The notes: a model not told the origin generated them from the letters alone. 64,000 bases of DNA from Sphingomonas endophytica (GCF_001476895.1 NZ_LDTB01000007.1:1-64000); one strand, 5' to 3'. Numbered from the stretch's first letter, positions 27,928 to 37,207 are shown. Numbers and translations are program-made.

Positions 27928-28581
27928 TCACACCACCGGATAGCGCAACCTGCCCACGAAGCGGCTCAGGCTGGGCCGGCGGTTCGTCCGTCGCGTGAAC
28001 TGCGCCTTGGCCTTCTCGAAGCGCATGATTCCGTCGATCCGGCGCGCCAAAAACGCGTGCGTGTCGGCCTGTCCCTCGCTGTCGTCGTCCAGGAACACGG
28101 TGGTGGTCGCGGCATAGACCGCCAGCAGCATCGTGCGCTTGGTATAATGGTTGTAATCGGTCGCGGTATCGCCCGCCATCCGCCACATGGCATCGACGCT
28201 GCGCCACCCCAGTCGTGCGGCATGGACGACGTTGACCGGCAGCGCGAGGACCGCGCGCGCGCGGCGCAGCGCCTCGCGTTCCGGGGCGAGCGTCGCCAGC
28301 CGCGCCTCGACCAGGGCGGTTATCCGCTGGCGGATCTTCATCGCGGCCAGCGCCTCGGGCGGCAGCGCGCGGGCCATCTCGGCATCGACATGCGCGAACC
28401 ATGCATCGATCATCGCGACCGGCCCCTCGGCGAAGGCGACGCGCGCCACGTCCGGGTCCACGCCCTCCTGTTCGGCGGCGAGATCGCGCGCGGCGTCGCT
28501 CCATCCGTCGAAGGCGGCATTGGCGGCGATCGCCGGGGCGAGCCGGGCGCGCACCTCGTCGAGCGTCAGGTCGTCGGTCAT
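27928..28581 (-). CDS. COQ9 family protein, ubiquinone biosynthesis accessory
   Basis: The 217-residue protein matches COQ9. Recognisable parts are ANAAFDGWSDAARDLAAEQEG near residue 20, a central helical region (ALPPEALAAMKIRQRITALVEARL), LPVNVVHAARLGWRSVDAMW near 125 and DTATDYNHYTKRTMLLAVYA near 150. COQ9 is a lipid-binding TetR-fold protein that supports the hydroxylation steps of ubiquinone synthesis. ATG 28581 overlaps the upstream permease stop by 4 bases (ATGA), so they form an operon. The open frame continues upstream to 29547, but that part is an off-frame reading of the permease. Confidence 0.92.
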   Translation of the reverse strand: MTDDLTLDEVRARLAPAIAANAAFDGWSDAARDLAAEQEGVDPDVARVAFAEGPVAMIDAWFAHVDAEMARALPPEALAAMKIRQRITALVEARLATLAPEREALRRARAVLALPVNVVHAARLGWRSVDAMWRMAGDTATDYNHYTKRTMLLAVYAATTTVFLDDDSEGQADTHAFLARRIDGIMRFEKAKAQFTRRTNRRPSLSRFVGRLRYPVV

Positions 28582-29501
28582 CGCGTTTCCTCCGGCACCG
28601 GGTTGGCGGGTGGCGCCTCCGTAGCATTGCGCCGCGTGTCGCGCACCAGCACCAATGCCGCGGCGATCATCGCGATCCCCACGAAATCGGGCGCGGCGAG
28701 CGCCTCGCCGAAATGCACCCAGCCGATCGTCGCCGCCACCGCCGGCTGGATCAGCAGCGCCAGCCCGATCACCAGCGGCGGCAGCCGGCCCAGCGCATAG
28801 ATCATGCAGCCCTGTCCGAGGATCTGGCAGACCAGCGCCAGCGCGATCAGCGGCGTCCACTGCTGCGGCACGATCCGCTCCCCCAGCAGCATCGCGAAGC
28901 CGATGAGCGGCAGCAAGGCGGCCAGCGACGACAGCGCGAGCGCCGGCCATGGCGCGAGCGCGCGGCGCACGTCGGCCATCAGGATGAAATAGCCCGCGTA
29001 GAGCACGCCCGCGAGCACGCACAGCAGGTCGCCCGTCAGGTGACGCGGATCGAGCTGGTACGACCGCCCCATCAGCAGCCCGGCACCGAGCGCGGCGAGC
29101 AGCAGCGCGACGCCCTGCATTCGCGTCGGCCAGGCACGCGCGACCAGAAAGCCCCAGAGCGGGAAGAGGAAGGTCGCGGAATTGCCGAGGAGTGTGGCGT
29201 TGGCCATCGTGGTGTGGATGATGCCGAGGTGCCACGTGCCCAGATCGGCGGCGAAGGCGATCCCGGCCAGCGCGACGAACAGCCAGATGCGCCCGCGCGG
29301 CTCGCCCCCGCCGGTTTGGCGACGCATCGTGACGGCCGCCACGGCGAGGACCGGCACCGCCAGCGCCATCCGCCAGAAGGCGGCGGCGACCGGCCCGGTG
29401 TCGGCCATCCGTACGAACAACGGCCCGAACGCCAGCGCGGTGTTCGCTACGACGACCGCGAGGAGCGCGCCGGAGGTGGAGGAAGTGGGCGAGCGGTACA
29501 T
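28578..29501 (-). CDS. DMT-superfamily (EamA) transporter
   Basis: The roughly 307-residue protein has ten hydrophobic helices arranged as two EamA repeats (about 10-145 and 155-290). Family-typical segments are FWRMALAVPVLAVAAVTM near residue 40, ATLLGNSATFLFPLWGFLVAR near 100 and LLIQPAVAATIGWVHFGEALA near 255. The substrate is unknown; the family exports amino acids, metabolites or drugs. I chose ATG 29501; an earlier in-frame ATG at 29519 lies inside the adjacent REP-like repeat and is less likely. It overlaps the COQ9 gene by 4 bases. Confidence 0.9.
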   Translation of the reverse strand: MYRSPTSSTSGALLAVVVANTALAFGPLFVRMADTGPVAAAFWRMALAVPVLAVAAVTMRRQTGGGEPRGRIWLFVALAGIAFAADLGTWHLGIIHTTMANATLLGNSATFLFPLWGFLVARAWPTRMQGVALLLAALGAGLLMGRSYQLDPRHLTGDLLCVLAGVLYAGYFILMADVRRALAPWPALALSSLAALLPLIGFAMLLGERIVPQQWTPLIALALVCQILGQGCMIYALGRLPPLVIGLALLIQPAVAATIGWVHFGEALAAPDFVGIAMIAAALVLVRDTRRNATEAPPANPVPEETR

Positions 29502-29513
29502 TGGTTTCACTTT

Positions 29514-29608
29514 CGTCATTCCCGCGAAGGCGGGAATCCAGACGCACAGGTTTTCGCCAGAGCCGTGGACGTCAGAGGTTCTGGATTCCCGCCTGCGCGG
29601 GAATGACG
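29514..29608. repeat. REP-like inverted repeat, copy 2
   Basis: The left arm CGTCATTCCCGCGAAGGCGG and its continuation (29514-29542) are inverted at 29581-29608 (CTGGATTCCCGCC then TGCGCGGGAATGACG), enclosing about 38 bases. The copy at 39481-39574 is nearly identical, including the GACGTCAGAGGTT segment before the right arm. It lies between the DMT permease start and the TlpA-like gene. Confidence 0.85.
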
Positions 29609-29643
29609 GGGGGCGGCGGAAATGACGAAGGACGCCGGCAGCC

Positions 29644-30222
29644 CTACACCGCTTCCGCCAGCAGCTTCTTCGCTTCCGCGCCCGTCCAGTCCATGTCGCC
29701 GGTCACGCGCCAGAGCTCATGCCCGCCGGCGTCGTAGAGGATCGTCATCGGCAAATTGGCCCCATAGGCGGTGCTCAGCCCCAGCTTCGGATCGAGATAG
29801 GGCGTCAGCGCGGAAAACTGGCCCTTTTCGAGGAACGCCAGCGCCTTCGCCTCGTCCATGTCCTGGCTGACCGCCACGACCGACACCTTGCCGTCGAGCG
29901 ATGCGGCTGCGGCGTTGAGCGTCGGCATCTCCTTCACGCACGGCGCGCACCATGTCGCCCACAGGTTCACCAGCAGCGGCTTGCCGCCTAGCGAGGCGAG
30001 CGTCGTCGCCGATCCGTCCGGCCCCTTGAACGGCGCGACCGGCGGCGCCTCGCCCTTGTGGCTGCGATCGACCTTGCCCGCCGCCGGCGCGGTCGCGGCG
30101 CCGGTCGCTTCGTCGCTGCTGCCCGCGACCTCGACTTGCCCGTTGCCCGGTGACGGCTTATCGCACGCCGCGAGGCCCAGCGCGGTGCCGAGGAGACAGA
30201 CGATCGCGACGCGGGATGCCAT
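29644..30222 (-). CDS. TlpA-like thioredoxin-fold lipoprotein
   Basis: The 192-residue product has a lipoprotein signal (hydrophobic residues 5-19 ending LAAC at Cys20) and a Ser/Gly/Ala linker. A thioredoxin-fold domain follows (about 60-190) with the redox motif [17 protein letters not shown] and the cis-Pro segment [13 protein letters not shown]. It should act in the periplasm, facing from the inner membrane, as a TlpA/ResA-type thiol-disulfide reductase, for example in cytochrome c maturation. ATG 30222 starts the signal peptide. Its start codon overlaps that of the divergent argH (shared CATG), so there is no separate intergenic promoter region. Confidence 0.92.
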   Translation of the reverse strand: MASRVAIVCLLGTALGLAACDKPSPGNGQVEVAGSSDEATGAATAPAAGKVDRSHKGEAPPVAPFKGPDGSATTLASLGGKPLLVNLWATWCAPCVKEMPTLNAAAASLDGKVSVVAVSQDMDEAKALAFLEKGQFSALTPYLDPKLGLSTAYGANLPMTILYDAGGHELWRVTGDMDWTGAEAKKLLAEAV

Positions 30223-31597
30223 GAGCGGTTCCAACCAGATGTGGGGCGGGCGGTTTGCCGAAGGGCCCGCCGCGGTGATGCGCGAGATAAACGCCTCCAT
30301 CCCCTTCGACAAGCGGATGTGGCGACAGGACGTCGCCGGCAGCCGCGCGCATGTCACGATGCTGGGCGAACGGGGCATCGTGTCCGCCGATGACGCCGCC
30401 GCGATTCGCGACGGGCTGGAGCAGGTTGCGGCCGGCTATGCCGCCGACGGCGTGCCCGACGATCTGGCGATGGAGGACATCCATATGCTGACCGAGGCGC
30501 GGCTGTCCGCCGCGATCGGTCCCGCCGCCGGGCGGCTCCATACCGCGCGCAGCCGCAACGATCAGGTCGCGACCGACTTCCGCCTGTGGGTGCGCGACGC
30601 CACCGATCAGGTGCTGGCCGCGCTCGACGCGCTCGACGCCGCGTTGCTGGCGCGCGCGGAGGAACATGCCGACAGCGTGATGCCCGGCTTCACCCACCTG
30701 CAATCGGCGCAGCCGGTGACGCTCGGCCATCACCTGATGGCCTATCACGAGATGGTGTCGCGCGACGTCAGCCGCTTTCGCGACAATCGTGCGCGCGGCA
30801 ACCTCTGCCCGCTGGGCGCGGCGGCGCTGGCGGGAACCGGCTTCCCGATCGACCGCCATGCGACCGCCGCCGCGCTCGGCTTCGACGGGCCGACCCGCAA
30901 CAGCCTCGATTCGGTCAGCGACCGCGACTTCGCGCTCGATTACCTGATGGCGGCGGTGCAATGCTCGCTCCACCTCAGCCGGCTGGCCGAGGAATTCGTG
31001 CTGTGGGCGTCGCAGCCGTTCGGCTTCGTGTCGCTCAGCGACCAATGGTCGACCGGCAGCTCGATCATGCCGCAGAAGCGCAACCCCGACGCCGCCGAGC
31101 TGGTGCGCGGTCACGCCGGGCGCATCTCCGGCTGCCTCGTCAGCCTGATGGTGACGATGAAGGGGCTGCCGCTGGCCTATTCCAAGGACATGCAGGACGA
31201 CAAGCCGCCGGTGTTCGAGTGCCACGATCTGCTGGCGATCTCGATCGCGGCGATGACCGGCATGATCGAAAGCGCGACGTTCCGCACCGACCGGATGCGC
31301 GCCCTCGCCGAAAGCGGTTTCGCGACCGCCACCGATCTGGCCGACTGGCTGGTGCGCGAGGCGGACGTGCCGTTCCGCGAGGCGCATCACATCACCGGGC
31401 GCGCGGTGGCACGCGCGGAGGCGCTGGCGTGCACGCTGGACAAGGTGCCGCTCGCCGACCTGCAGGCGATCGACGCGCGGATCACCGATGCCGTCTATGG
31501 CGTGCTGTCGGTCGACGCGTCGGTGGCGAGCCGGCGGAGCTTCGGCGGCACCGCGCCGGACAATGTCCGCGCCGCGATCCGGGCGGCGCGCGGGTGA
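30221..31597 (+). CDS. argH: Argininosuccinate lyase
   Basis: ArgH splits argininosuccinate into arginine and fumarate, the last step of arginine synthesis. The 458-residue protein has MWGGRF at residue 7, [11 protein letters not shown] near 87, [17 protein letters not shown] near 105, the [18 protein letters not shown] region near 160 and the fumarase-superfamily signature [16 protein letters not shown] near 280 with the catalytic Ser. ATG 30221 gives [15 protein letters not shown] 30239 is an alternative. The start overlaps the divergent TlpA-like gene. The downstream order argH, small lipoprotein, lysA is common in Alphaproteobacteria. Confidence 0.95.
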   Translation: MSGSNQMWGGRFAEGPAAVMREINASIPFDKRMWRQDVAGSRAHVTMLGERGIVSADDAAAIRDGLEQVAAGYAADGVPDDLAMEDIHMLTEARLSAAIGPAAGRLHTARSRNDQVATDFRLWVRDATDQVLAALDALDAALLARAEEHADSVMPGFTHLQSAQPVTLGHHLMAYHEMVSRDVSRFRDNRARGNLCPLGAAALAGTGFPIDRHATAAALGFDGPTRNSLDSVSDRDFALDYLMAAVQCSLHLSRLAEEFVLWASQPFGFVSLSDQWSTGSSIMPQKRNPDAAELVRGHAGRISGCLVSLMVTMKGLPLAYSKDMQDDKPPVFECHDLLAISIAAMTGMIESATFRTDRMRALAESGFATATDLADWLVREADVPFREAHHITGRAVARAEALACTLDKVPLADLQAIDARITDAVYGVLSVDASVASRRSFGGTAPDNVRAAIRAARG

Positions 31598-31827
31598 GGG
31601 GGCTGGTCCTGCTGTTCGGGCTGGCGCTGTCCGCGTGCGGATCGACGCAGGGGCTCAAACCGGCGCCGGGACAGGCGATGCCCGTCGCGCCTTATGGCGC
31701 GGTGCAGACGCCGACCGTCCCGGACCTGCTGACCCCATCGGTGCAGGCGCGGCCGCAGCGGACCGGCGAGGTGCTCAAATCCTCGCAGGAGCGGCCCAAC
31801 GACCCGTTCGACCTGCCACCGCGCTGA
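31594..31827 (+). CDS. Small lipoprotein between argH and lysA (LptM-like)
   Basis: The 77-residue product starts at a GTG that overlaps the argH stop. It reads [15 protein letters not shown], a short lipoprotein signal with lipobox LSAC at Cys15, then [16 protein letters not shown] and a Pro-rich tail ending NDPFDLPPR. Small lipoproteins in this position carry a CGxxxxLxPP-like opening related to LptM/YifL, a chaperone for LptD maturation. The similarity here is short, so assignment to that family is tentative. The tail should extend into the periplasm. Translation is coupled to argH; lysA follows 23 bases downstream. Confidence 0.75.
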   Translation: MRGLVLLFGLALSACGSTQGLKPAPGQAMPVAPYGAVQTPTVPDLLTPSVQARPQRTGEVLKSSQERPNDPFDLPPR

Positions 31828-31850
31828 CCCTCTGATTTCGATGAGCTTGC

Positions 31851-33107
31851 ATGGACCATTTCCACTATCGCGACGGTGCCCTCTGGTGTGAGGACGTGCC
31901 GCTGACGCGGATCGCCGATGAGGTCGGCACCCCCGTCTATGTCTATTCCGCCGCGGCGTTCCGCGCGCAGGCGCGTGCGTTTCGCGACGCGCTGTCGGGA
32001 GTGCCCGACGTGCATCTGGCCTATGCGATCAAGGCCAATCCGAACCTGGCCGTGCTGCGCGTCGTCGCCGCCGAGGGCTATGGTGCCGACGTGGTGTCGG
32101 GCGGCGAGATGGCGCGCGCGCTGGCGGCGGGCATCCCGGCGAGCGGGATCGTCTTCTCCGGCGTCGGCAAGACCCGCGCCGAGTTGCTGCGCGGGCTGGA
32201 GGCCGGGATCGGGCAATTCAACCTGGAACTGGAGGAAGAGGGCGTCGTGCTGGCGCAGCTGGCGCACGAACGCGGGCTGGCCGCGCGCGCGGTGCTGCGC
32301 GTCAACCCGGACGTCGATGCCGGCACCCATGCCAAGATCTCGACCGGGCGCAAGGAGAACAAGTTCGGGGTGTCGATCGATCAGGCCCCTGCGATGTACG
32401 CACGGCTGTCGGCACTGCCGGGCCTGTCGATGCAGGGCGTGGCGATTCATATCGGCAGCCAGCTGTTCGATCTCGCCCCGCTGGAGGCGGCATACCGGCG
32501 GGTCAAGGCGCTGGTCGACGAGCTGCGCGCGGCGGGCCATCAGGTAGCGCGCGTCGATCTCGGCGGCGGCCTCGGCGTCCGCTACAAGGCGGGCGACGAT
32601 CCGCGCACCCCGGCCGAATATGGCGCGATGGTGGAGCGGGTGACGAAGGGCTGGGACGTCCAGCTGATGTTCGAGCCGGGGCGCGTGATCGCGGGCAATG
32701 CCGGCGTGCTGCTGACGCGCGTGATCTGGGTGAAGCCCGGCGTCGTGCATCCCTATGTGATCGTCGATGCGGCGATGAACGATCTGGCGCGTCCGGCGCT
32801 GTACGACGCATGGCACGATGTCGATGCGGTGGTCCCGAGGGGCGAACGGATGACGGCGAACGTCGCCGGCCCGGTGTGCGAGACCGGCGATACCTTCGCG
32901 ATGGCGCGCGAGATGGACGCGGTGAAGGGCGGCGATCTGGCGGTGCTGCGCACGGCGGGCGCCTATGGCGCGACGATGGCATCGACCTACAACAGCCGCG
33001 CGCTGGTGCCCGAGGTGCTGGTGGATGGCGATCGCTATGCCGTGGTCGCCGACCGTATCGCGGCGGAGACGATCCTCGCGGCGGAGCGCGTGCCGGAGTG
33101 GTTGTAG
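31851..33107 (+). CDS. lysA: Diaminopimelate decarboxylase
   Basis: LysA decarboxylates meso-diaminopimelate to lysine. This 418-residue alanine-racemase-fold PLP enzyme shows the Lys-PLP motif VHLAYAIKANPNLAVLR near residue 50 and GADVVSGGEMARAL near 80. It also has AIHIGSQLFDLAPLE near 200, DLGGGLGVRY near 240, EPGRVIAGNAGVLLT near 278 and the C-terminal GPVCETGDTFA near 345 with the active-site Cys. GAGCTTGC precedes the ATG. The gene is followed by a REP-like repeat. Confidence 0.95.
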   Translation: MDHFHYRDGALWCEDVPLTRIADEVGTPVYVYSAAAFRAQARAFRDALSGVPDVHLAYAIKANPNLAVLRVVAAEGYGADVVSGGEMARALAAGIPASGIVFSGVGKTRAELLRGLEAGIGQFNLELEEEGVVLAQLAHERGLAARAVLRVNPDVDAGTHAKISTGRKENKFGVSIDQAPAMYARLSALPGLSMQGVAIHIGSQLFDLAPLEAAYRRVKALVDELRAAGHQVARVDLGGGLGVRYKAGDDPRTPAEYGAMVERVTKGWDVQLMFEPGRVIAGNAGVLLTRVIWVKPGVVHPYVIVDAAMNDLARPALYDAWHDVDAVVPRGERMTANVAGPVCETGDTFAMAREMDAVKGGDLAVLRTAGAYGATMASTYNSRALVPEVLVDGDRYAVVADRIAAETILAAERVPEWL

Positions 33108-33140
33108 GGTGCGGCGTGGCTTCTACCCATACTGACAATT

Positions 33141-33232
33141 GTCACCCCGGCGGAGGCCGGGGGCCAGTGGCGGGCGGCTCGTGTGATGCGGCACGGTCCC
33201 CCAACTGGACCCCGGGCTGCGCCGGGGTGACG
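33141..33232. repeat. REP-like inverted repeat, copy 3
   Basis: GTCACCCCGGCGGAGGCCGG and its continuation on the left are inverted on the right as ACTGGACCCC then GGGCTGCGCCGGGGTGAC, enclosing about 35 bases. The length (92 bases) and layout match the other copies. It sits between lysA and the siroheme-type gene. Confidence 0.8.
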
Positions 33233-33270
33233 GTTATGGGGCGGGGGACGGTGAAGAATGGGAAGACGGC

Positions 33271-34026
33271 ATGACCCTGCACAGCCTGCCGCTGTTCGTC
33301 CGGTTGCAGGGCCGCCCGGTGATCCTGGTCGGCGACGGCGAGGCGGCCGAGCCGAAGCGGCGGTTGCTGGAGCGCGCCGGGGCGGAAGTCGTCGGTGAGG
33401 ACGACCCGCACGCGCGGTTGGCGATCGTTGCCGACGACGATGCGGCGGTCGCGCGGCTGAAGGCGCGCGGGGTGCTGGTCAACGCGGTCGACCGGCCCGA
33501 ATTGTGCGACTTCACGCTGCCCGCGATCGTCGATCGCGCGCCGGTTCTCGTCGCGATCGGTACCGGCGGCGTGTCGGCGGGGCTGGCGGCGGCGCTGCGG
33601 CAGCGGCTGGAGGCGGTGCTGCCCGCCTCGCTGGGGCGGCTGGCCGAGGCGCTTCATGCCGCGCGCGGCGGGTTGCGCGCGGCGCTGCCCGATGGCGCGG
33701 CGCGGCGGCGCGCCATCGGCGCGGCGCTGACGCCGGGCGGGGCGCTCGATCCGCTGTCCGACTATGACGGGCGCGACGCGGCGCAGGCGGTGCTGGACGC
33801 GCGCGCGACAGGCGGGGTGGTCACGCTGCGACTGACCTCGCCCGATCCCGACGACCTGACGCTGAAGCAGGCGCGCTGGCTGGCGGCGGCGGACCGGGTG
33901 ACGCACCGCGCCGATGTGCCGGGCGCGATCCTCGACCGCGCGCGCGCGGATGCGGCGCGTGAGCGGACCGATGCGCCGCCGCCCGCCGGCGAGGGGTTGA
34001 CCGTCGACGTGGCGATGACGCGATGA
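33271..34026 (+). CDS. Precorrin-2 dehydrogenase / siroheme synthase N-domain protein
   Basis: The 251-residue protein has the Met8/CysG N-terminal layout. LPLFVRLQGRPVILVGDGEAAEPKRRLLERAGA (residues 5-37) is the NAD-binding Rossmann start. VNAVDRPELCDFTLPAIVDR near 75, GGVSAGLAAALRQRLEAVLP near 100 and a dimerisation helix follow. It should oxidise precorrin-2 to sirohydrochlorin and may insert iron, giving siroheme for sulfite reductase. Past residue 180 a short TLRLTSPDPDDLTLKQARWL segment resembles the first strand-helix of the SUMT methyltransferase domain, but the rest of that domain is absent. Methylation of uroporphyrinogen III must be done elsewhere. It overlaps the next gene by 4 bases. 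Confidence 0.85.
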   Translation: MTLHSLPLFVRLQGRPVILVGDGEAAEPKRRLLERAGAEVVGEDDPHARLAIVADDDAAVARLKARGVLVNAVDRPELCDFTLPAIVDRAPVLVAIGTGGVSAGLAAALRQRLEAVLPASLGRLAEALHAARGGLRAALPDGAARRRAIGAALTPGGALDPLSDYDGRDAAQAVLDARATGGVVTLRLTSPDPDDLTLKQARWLAAADRVTHRADVPGAILDRARADAARERTDAPPPAGEGLTVDVAMTR

Positions 34027-34979
34027 GCGGCACCGCCTGGTGCCGCGCCGCCGACGGCGGCGTGCGCCAACTGCCGATCGGCGCGGCGCTGACGCAGGAC
34101 GCGCCGTTCCTGTGGGTGCATCTGGCGACCAACACGGCCAAGGCGCAGGCGTGGCTGCGGGACGATGCGAAACTCTCGCCGTTCACCGTCGATGCGCTGA
34201 CCGCCGCCGAGACCCGGCCGCGCGCGGAAAAGATCGGGCAGGGCGCGTTCGTCAACATGCGCGGGCGTACCGAGGAGGAGCTCGATTCGACGGATATGCT
34301 CGCCTCGATCCGCATCTGGGCGACGAAGGGGCGCGTCATCACCGTCTCGCGCAAGCGGCTGGTCGCGCTCGACACGGTCGTCGAGCAGATGACGGCGGGC
34401 GAGTTGCGCGATCCCGGCGACCTGATCGCCGCCTTCGCCGCCGCGATCACGACGGATCTGGACCCGGTCGTCGCCGACCTCGGCGACCGGCTCGACGATT
34501 GCGAACAGGGGCTGCGGGCCGATCGCGTGTTCGAACTGCGCCGCATCGTCACGCGCGTCCGGGCGGAGGCGATCACCTATCGGCGTTTCCTCAGCCCGCA
34601 GCGGGTGGCGCTGGAACGGCTGGCGGCGCTGCCGGGCGACTGGCTGGCGGAGGACGATCGCGCGCATCTGGCCGCCGCCGCCGACAGCGCCGCGCGTATG
34701 GCCGAGGAAGTGGAGGCGATCCGCGAACGCGCCGCGTTGATGCACGAGGCGCTGACCGATCTGCGCGCCGAACAGCTCGACCAGCGCAGCCTGGTGATCG
34801 CGATGGTCGCGATGGTGTTCCTGCCGCTGACGTTCCTGACCGGCCTGTACGGGATGAACGTGAAGGGATTGCCCTACGCCGAGGCACCATGGGCGTTCGA
34901 CGCGATCGCGGGCGCATGCGCGCTGATCGCGGCGGGGATCGTCATCTGGTTCGCCCGTCGGCACTGGTTCCGGGGGTAG
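34023..34979 (+). CDS. zntB: CorA/ZntB-family divalent cation transporter
   Basis: The 318-residue protein has a large N-terminal cytoplasmic domain rich in charged helices, including RPRAEKIGQGAFVNMRGR near residue 62 and the long helix through about 255. Two C-terminal membrane helices follow (about 262-282 and 292-312), with the pore signature YGMNVKGLP between them. The GMN motif defines the CorA superfamily. The short N-domain and the LSPFTVDALTAAETRPRAE segment fit ZntB, a zinc transporter, better than CorA, although magnesium cannot be excluded. The ATG overlaps the preceding stop (ATGA). Confidence 0.85.
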   Translation: MSGTAWCRAADGGVRQLPIGAALTQDAPFLWVHLATNTAKAQAWLRDDAKLSPFTVDALTAAETRPRAEKIGQGAFVNMRGRTEEELDSTDMLASIRIWATKGRVITVSRKRLVALDTVVEQMTAGELRDPGDLIAAFAAAITTDLDPVVADLGDRLDDCEQGLRADRVFELRRIVTRVRAEAITYRRFLSPQRVALERLAALPGDWLAEDDRAHLAAAADSAARMAEEVEAIRERAALMHEALTDLRAEQLDQRSLVIAMVAMVFLPLTFLTGLYGMNVKGLPYAEAPWAFDAIAGACALIAAGIVIWFARRHWFRG

Positions 34980-35047
34980 TCCGCCTCGTTCCTCCCCCGC
35001 ACGACCACCAACATGCCCGCGCGTGCGCGACCTTGCCAAAGCCCGTT

Positions 35048-35142
35048 CGTCATGTCGGACTTGGCCCGGCATCCATGGTGCCGCGAACGCGCAAGCCGAT
35101 GCTCGTGCGGAAGCATGGACCCGGAACCAGTACGGGGTGACG
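35048..35142. repeat. REP-like inverted repeat, degenerate copy 4
   Basis: CGTCATGTCGGACTTGGCCC and its continuation (35048-35077) face CATGGACCCGGAACCAG then TACGGGGTGACG (35114-35142). The length is 95 bases, the same as copy 2. A partial extra half (TTTCGCGAAGGTGGGAATGACGG, split here as TTTCGCGAAGG and TGGGAATGACGG) follows up to about 35203. No gene is evident in 34980-35232. Confidence 0.6.
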
Positions 35143-35232
35143 GCGGGGGGCGTGAAGTCGGCGGAGCGACCTTCGCCGCGGTTTCGCGAAGGTGGGAATG
35201 ACGGATCGGCGGCGGTGGGCCGGGTCGATGCC

Positions 35233-35631
35233 CTACGCCGCGCGCGCCTGCCGCCATGCGCCCGCAATTTCCTCCAGCTCGGCGGCGACGGCGCGGAACC
35301 GGGCGCCCTCGGTGCCGAGGCTGGCCTCGATAACCTGCTTCCGACAGCCGGTATAGAAGCGCGCCAGGATTCGCGAGACGTCGCCGCCCTTCTCGAAATC
35401 GAGGTTCGCCTCCAGCGCGAACAGGATCGCGGTCGCGCGGGTCACGCGCTCGCTGCGGGTCGCGAACTGCTTGTGATCGGCCGCCCAGGCCGCGACGCGC
35501 AGCGCCTGCGTCAGCTCCTCGTAAAGCAATTGCACCAGCGCCGGGCCGTCGGCCGCGGCGGTGCGGCCGGCAAGGTCGATCTCGCGATAGGTGCGCGCAG
35601 GATCGCGCAGCAGGGGAGAGGCATAGGCCAT
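35233..35631 (-). CDS. fliS: Flagellin export chaperone FliS
   Basis: The 132-residue helical protein resembles FliS: YREIDLAGRTAAADGPALVQLLYEEL (residues 15-40), a central ATRSERVTRATAILFALEANLDFEKGGDVS region and the conserved LARFYTGCRKQVIEA helix. FliS binds the C-terminal helix of flagellin in the cytoplasm and hands it to the export gate. It follows fliD by 19 bases on the same strand, the usual fliD-fliS pair. Expression probably comes from the sigma-28 promoter upstream of fliD. It is the outermost gene of the flagellar cluster on this side. Confidence 0.92.
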   Translation of the reverse strand: MAYASPLLRDPARTYREIDLAGRTAAADGPALVQLLYEELTQALRVAAWAADHKQFATRSERVTRATAILFALEANLDFEKGGDVSRILARFYTGCRKQVIEASLGTEGARFRAVAAELEEIAGAWRQARAA

Positions 35632-35650
35632 GATCTGTCATCCGCTCCGA

Positions 35651-37207
35651 TCAGCTCGACTTGTACCAGCCGTCGATCTGCTGCTTCATGAAGGACTGCC
35701 TCAACTTATAGGCGGACACGCGCGAGTTCATGCTCGCAAATTGCTGCGTCAGGCGCGTGGAAAAGGCGGTCGCCTGCTGCTCGACCTTCGCGCTCTGCTT
35801 GGTCACGTCGTCCTGCGCGTCGCGTAGCCGCTTGTCGGTCGCGGTCAGGCCGTAGAGCGAACTGCCCGACGACAGTTTCAGCGACTGCATCGCGGCGTTC
35901 AGGCCGGTCGCGCCAAAGCTGGTCGGCTTGAACATTTCCTGGATCGCGTCGGGTGTGGTCTTGATCGCCTTGGCCAGCGCGGCATCGTCGACGACGAGCT
36001 GACCGGTCGTCTTGTCGGTCGTGACGCCGATTCCGGCCAGCGACGACGGCGTGCCGGGCGCGGCATTGGGGATCAGCACCTTGCTGGCGAAGCCCTGCAG
36101 GTTGCGCAGCAATTGCTTCGCCGCCGTATCGGCGCGCAACGGACCGTCGATCGCGTTGGTCTGTTCCTTCACGCTGGTCAGCAGCTGGTTGAAGGTTTCG
36201 GTGAAATCCTTGACCGCATTGCTCAGCGCATCGTCGGGCCGCGTGCCGGTGATCGTCATCGTGCCGGTGCCGGTCAGCGCCAGCTTCACGCCGGGCACCA
36301 GATCGTCGATCTGGTTGCTCGACCGCTCGACCGCCACGCCATCGACCGACAGCTTCGCGTTGCCGGACTGGGTGCCGATCGCCATCGCCGAGGTCGTGGT
36401 GGCGTCCTTGCCGACGCTGAGCTTGTCGAGCGAACCGCCGCTGCCGGTCAGTGAAAAGGCCTGGGTGGTGCCGCTCGCACCCTTGATCGACAGGAAGCTG
36501 CTGCCATCGGCATCGGTGATGACCGAGGCGGTGACCCCGGTGTTCTTCGCGTTGATCGCCGCGGCGATCCCGGCGGGTGTGTCGTTGGCGCCGGCCGTGA
36601 TCGCGATATCGAACGACAGGGCGGTGCCGTCGGCGGCCTTGCCGACCGCCAGATCGGTCATCTTGCCGTTCGCGTCGAACGTCCCGGTGCCGATCTTCAG
36701 CGTCAACGTGCCGGTGCCAAACTGCGTGGTCGCGGCCAGCTTGCTGCTGGTCACCGTCTGCGCGGTGGCTACCCGGGTGACGGATACCGTCGTCGCGGCG
36801 GTGGCGTTCATCGCCGACCCGGTAATCGCGGTCGCGCTGGCGACTTTCGGATCGCTGACGTTCGGCTGGGTGGCGAGCGAGCCGCCCGTCACCAGCGTAT
36901 TGACCGCCTTGGCGAAGTCGCTGACGAAATTCTTGAGCATCGCCGCGCCGGAGATCTGCGCGGTCAGCTTCTCGGTCTTGCCGGTAAGCTGCGCGCGCTT
37001 GGAGGCGAACTGCGCCTCGACCAGGCCGGAGACCAGCGCCTCGGTGTCGACGCCCGAACCCGTTCCCAGCGAGGTCAGGATCGAGTCCGCGGCTCCCTTC
37101 GTGACCGATGCGGTGCCGGTCTTGCCGCCGGTCGTGGTCGACGACGTCGTCGACGTTTTCGTCGTCGAGGCCGTGGAGCTGCTGCTCATGCTGCTGATCG
37201 TCGCCAT
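35651..37207 (-). CDS. fliD: Flagellar cap protein FliD
   Basis: The 518-residue hook-associated protein 2 caps the filament and guides flagellin folding. After a Ser/Thr-rich opening (residues 1-40) comes LTSLGTGSGVDTEALVSGLVEAQFASKRAQL, the FliD N-domain. The C-domain has LAGIGVTTDKTTGQLVVDDAALAKAI near 390 and a terminal helix with TRLTQQFASMNSRVSAYKLRQSFMKQQI. The long Thr-rich N-terminal extension before the conserved part is unusual. A TAAA-N15-GCCGTTTA sigma-28-like promoter lies immediately upstream, ending 11 bases from the ATG, within the end of flhB. Confidence 0.95.
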   Translation of the reverse strand: MATISSMSSSSTASTTKTSTTSSTTTGGKTGTASVTKGAADSILTSLGTGSGVDTEALVSGLVEAQFASKRAQLTGKTEKLTAQISGAAMLKNFVSDFAKAVNTLVTGGSLATQPNVSDPKVASATAITGSAMNATAATTVSVTRVATAQTVTSSKLAATTQFGTGTLTLKIGTGTFDANGKMTDLAVGKAADGTALSFDIAITAGANDTPAGIAAAINAKNTGVTASVITDADGSSFLSIKGASGTTQAFSLTGSGGSLDKLSVGKDATTTSAMAIGTQSGNAKLSVDGVAVERSSNQIDDLVPGVKLALTGTGTMTITGTRPDDALSNAVKDFTETFNQLLTSVKEQTNAIDGPLRADTAAKQLLRNLQGFASKVLIPNAAPGTPSSLAGIGVTTDKTTGQLVVDDAALAKAIKTTPDAIQEMFKPTSFGATGLNAAMQSLKLSSGSSLYGLTATDKRLRDAQDDVTKQSAKVEQQATAFSTRLTQQFASMNSRVSAYKLRQSFMKQQIDGWYKSS

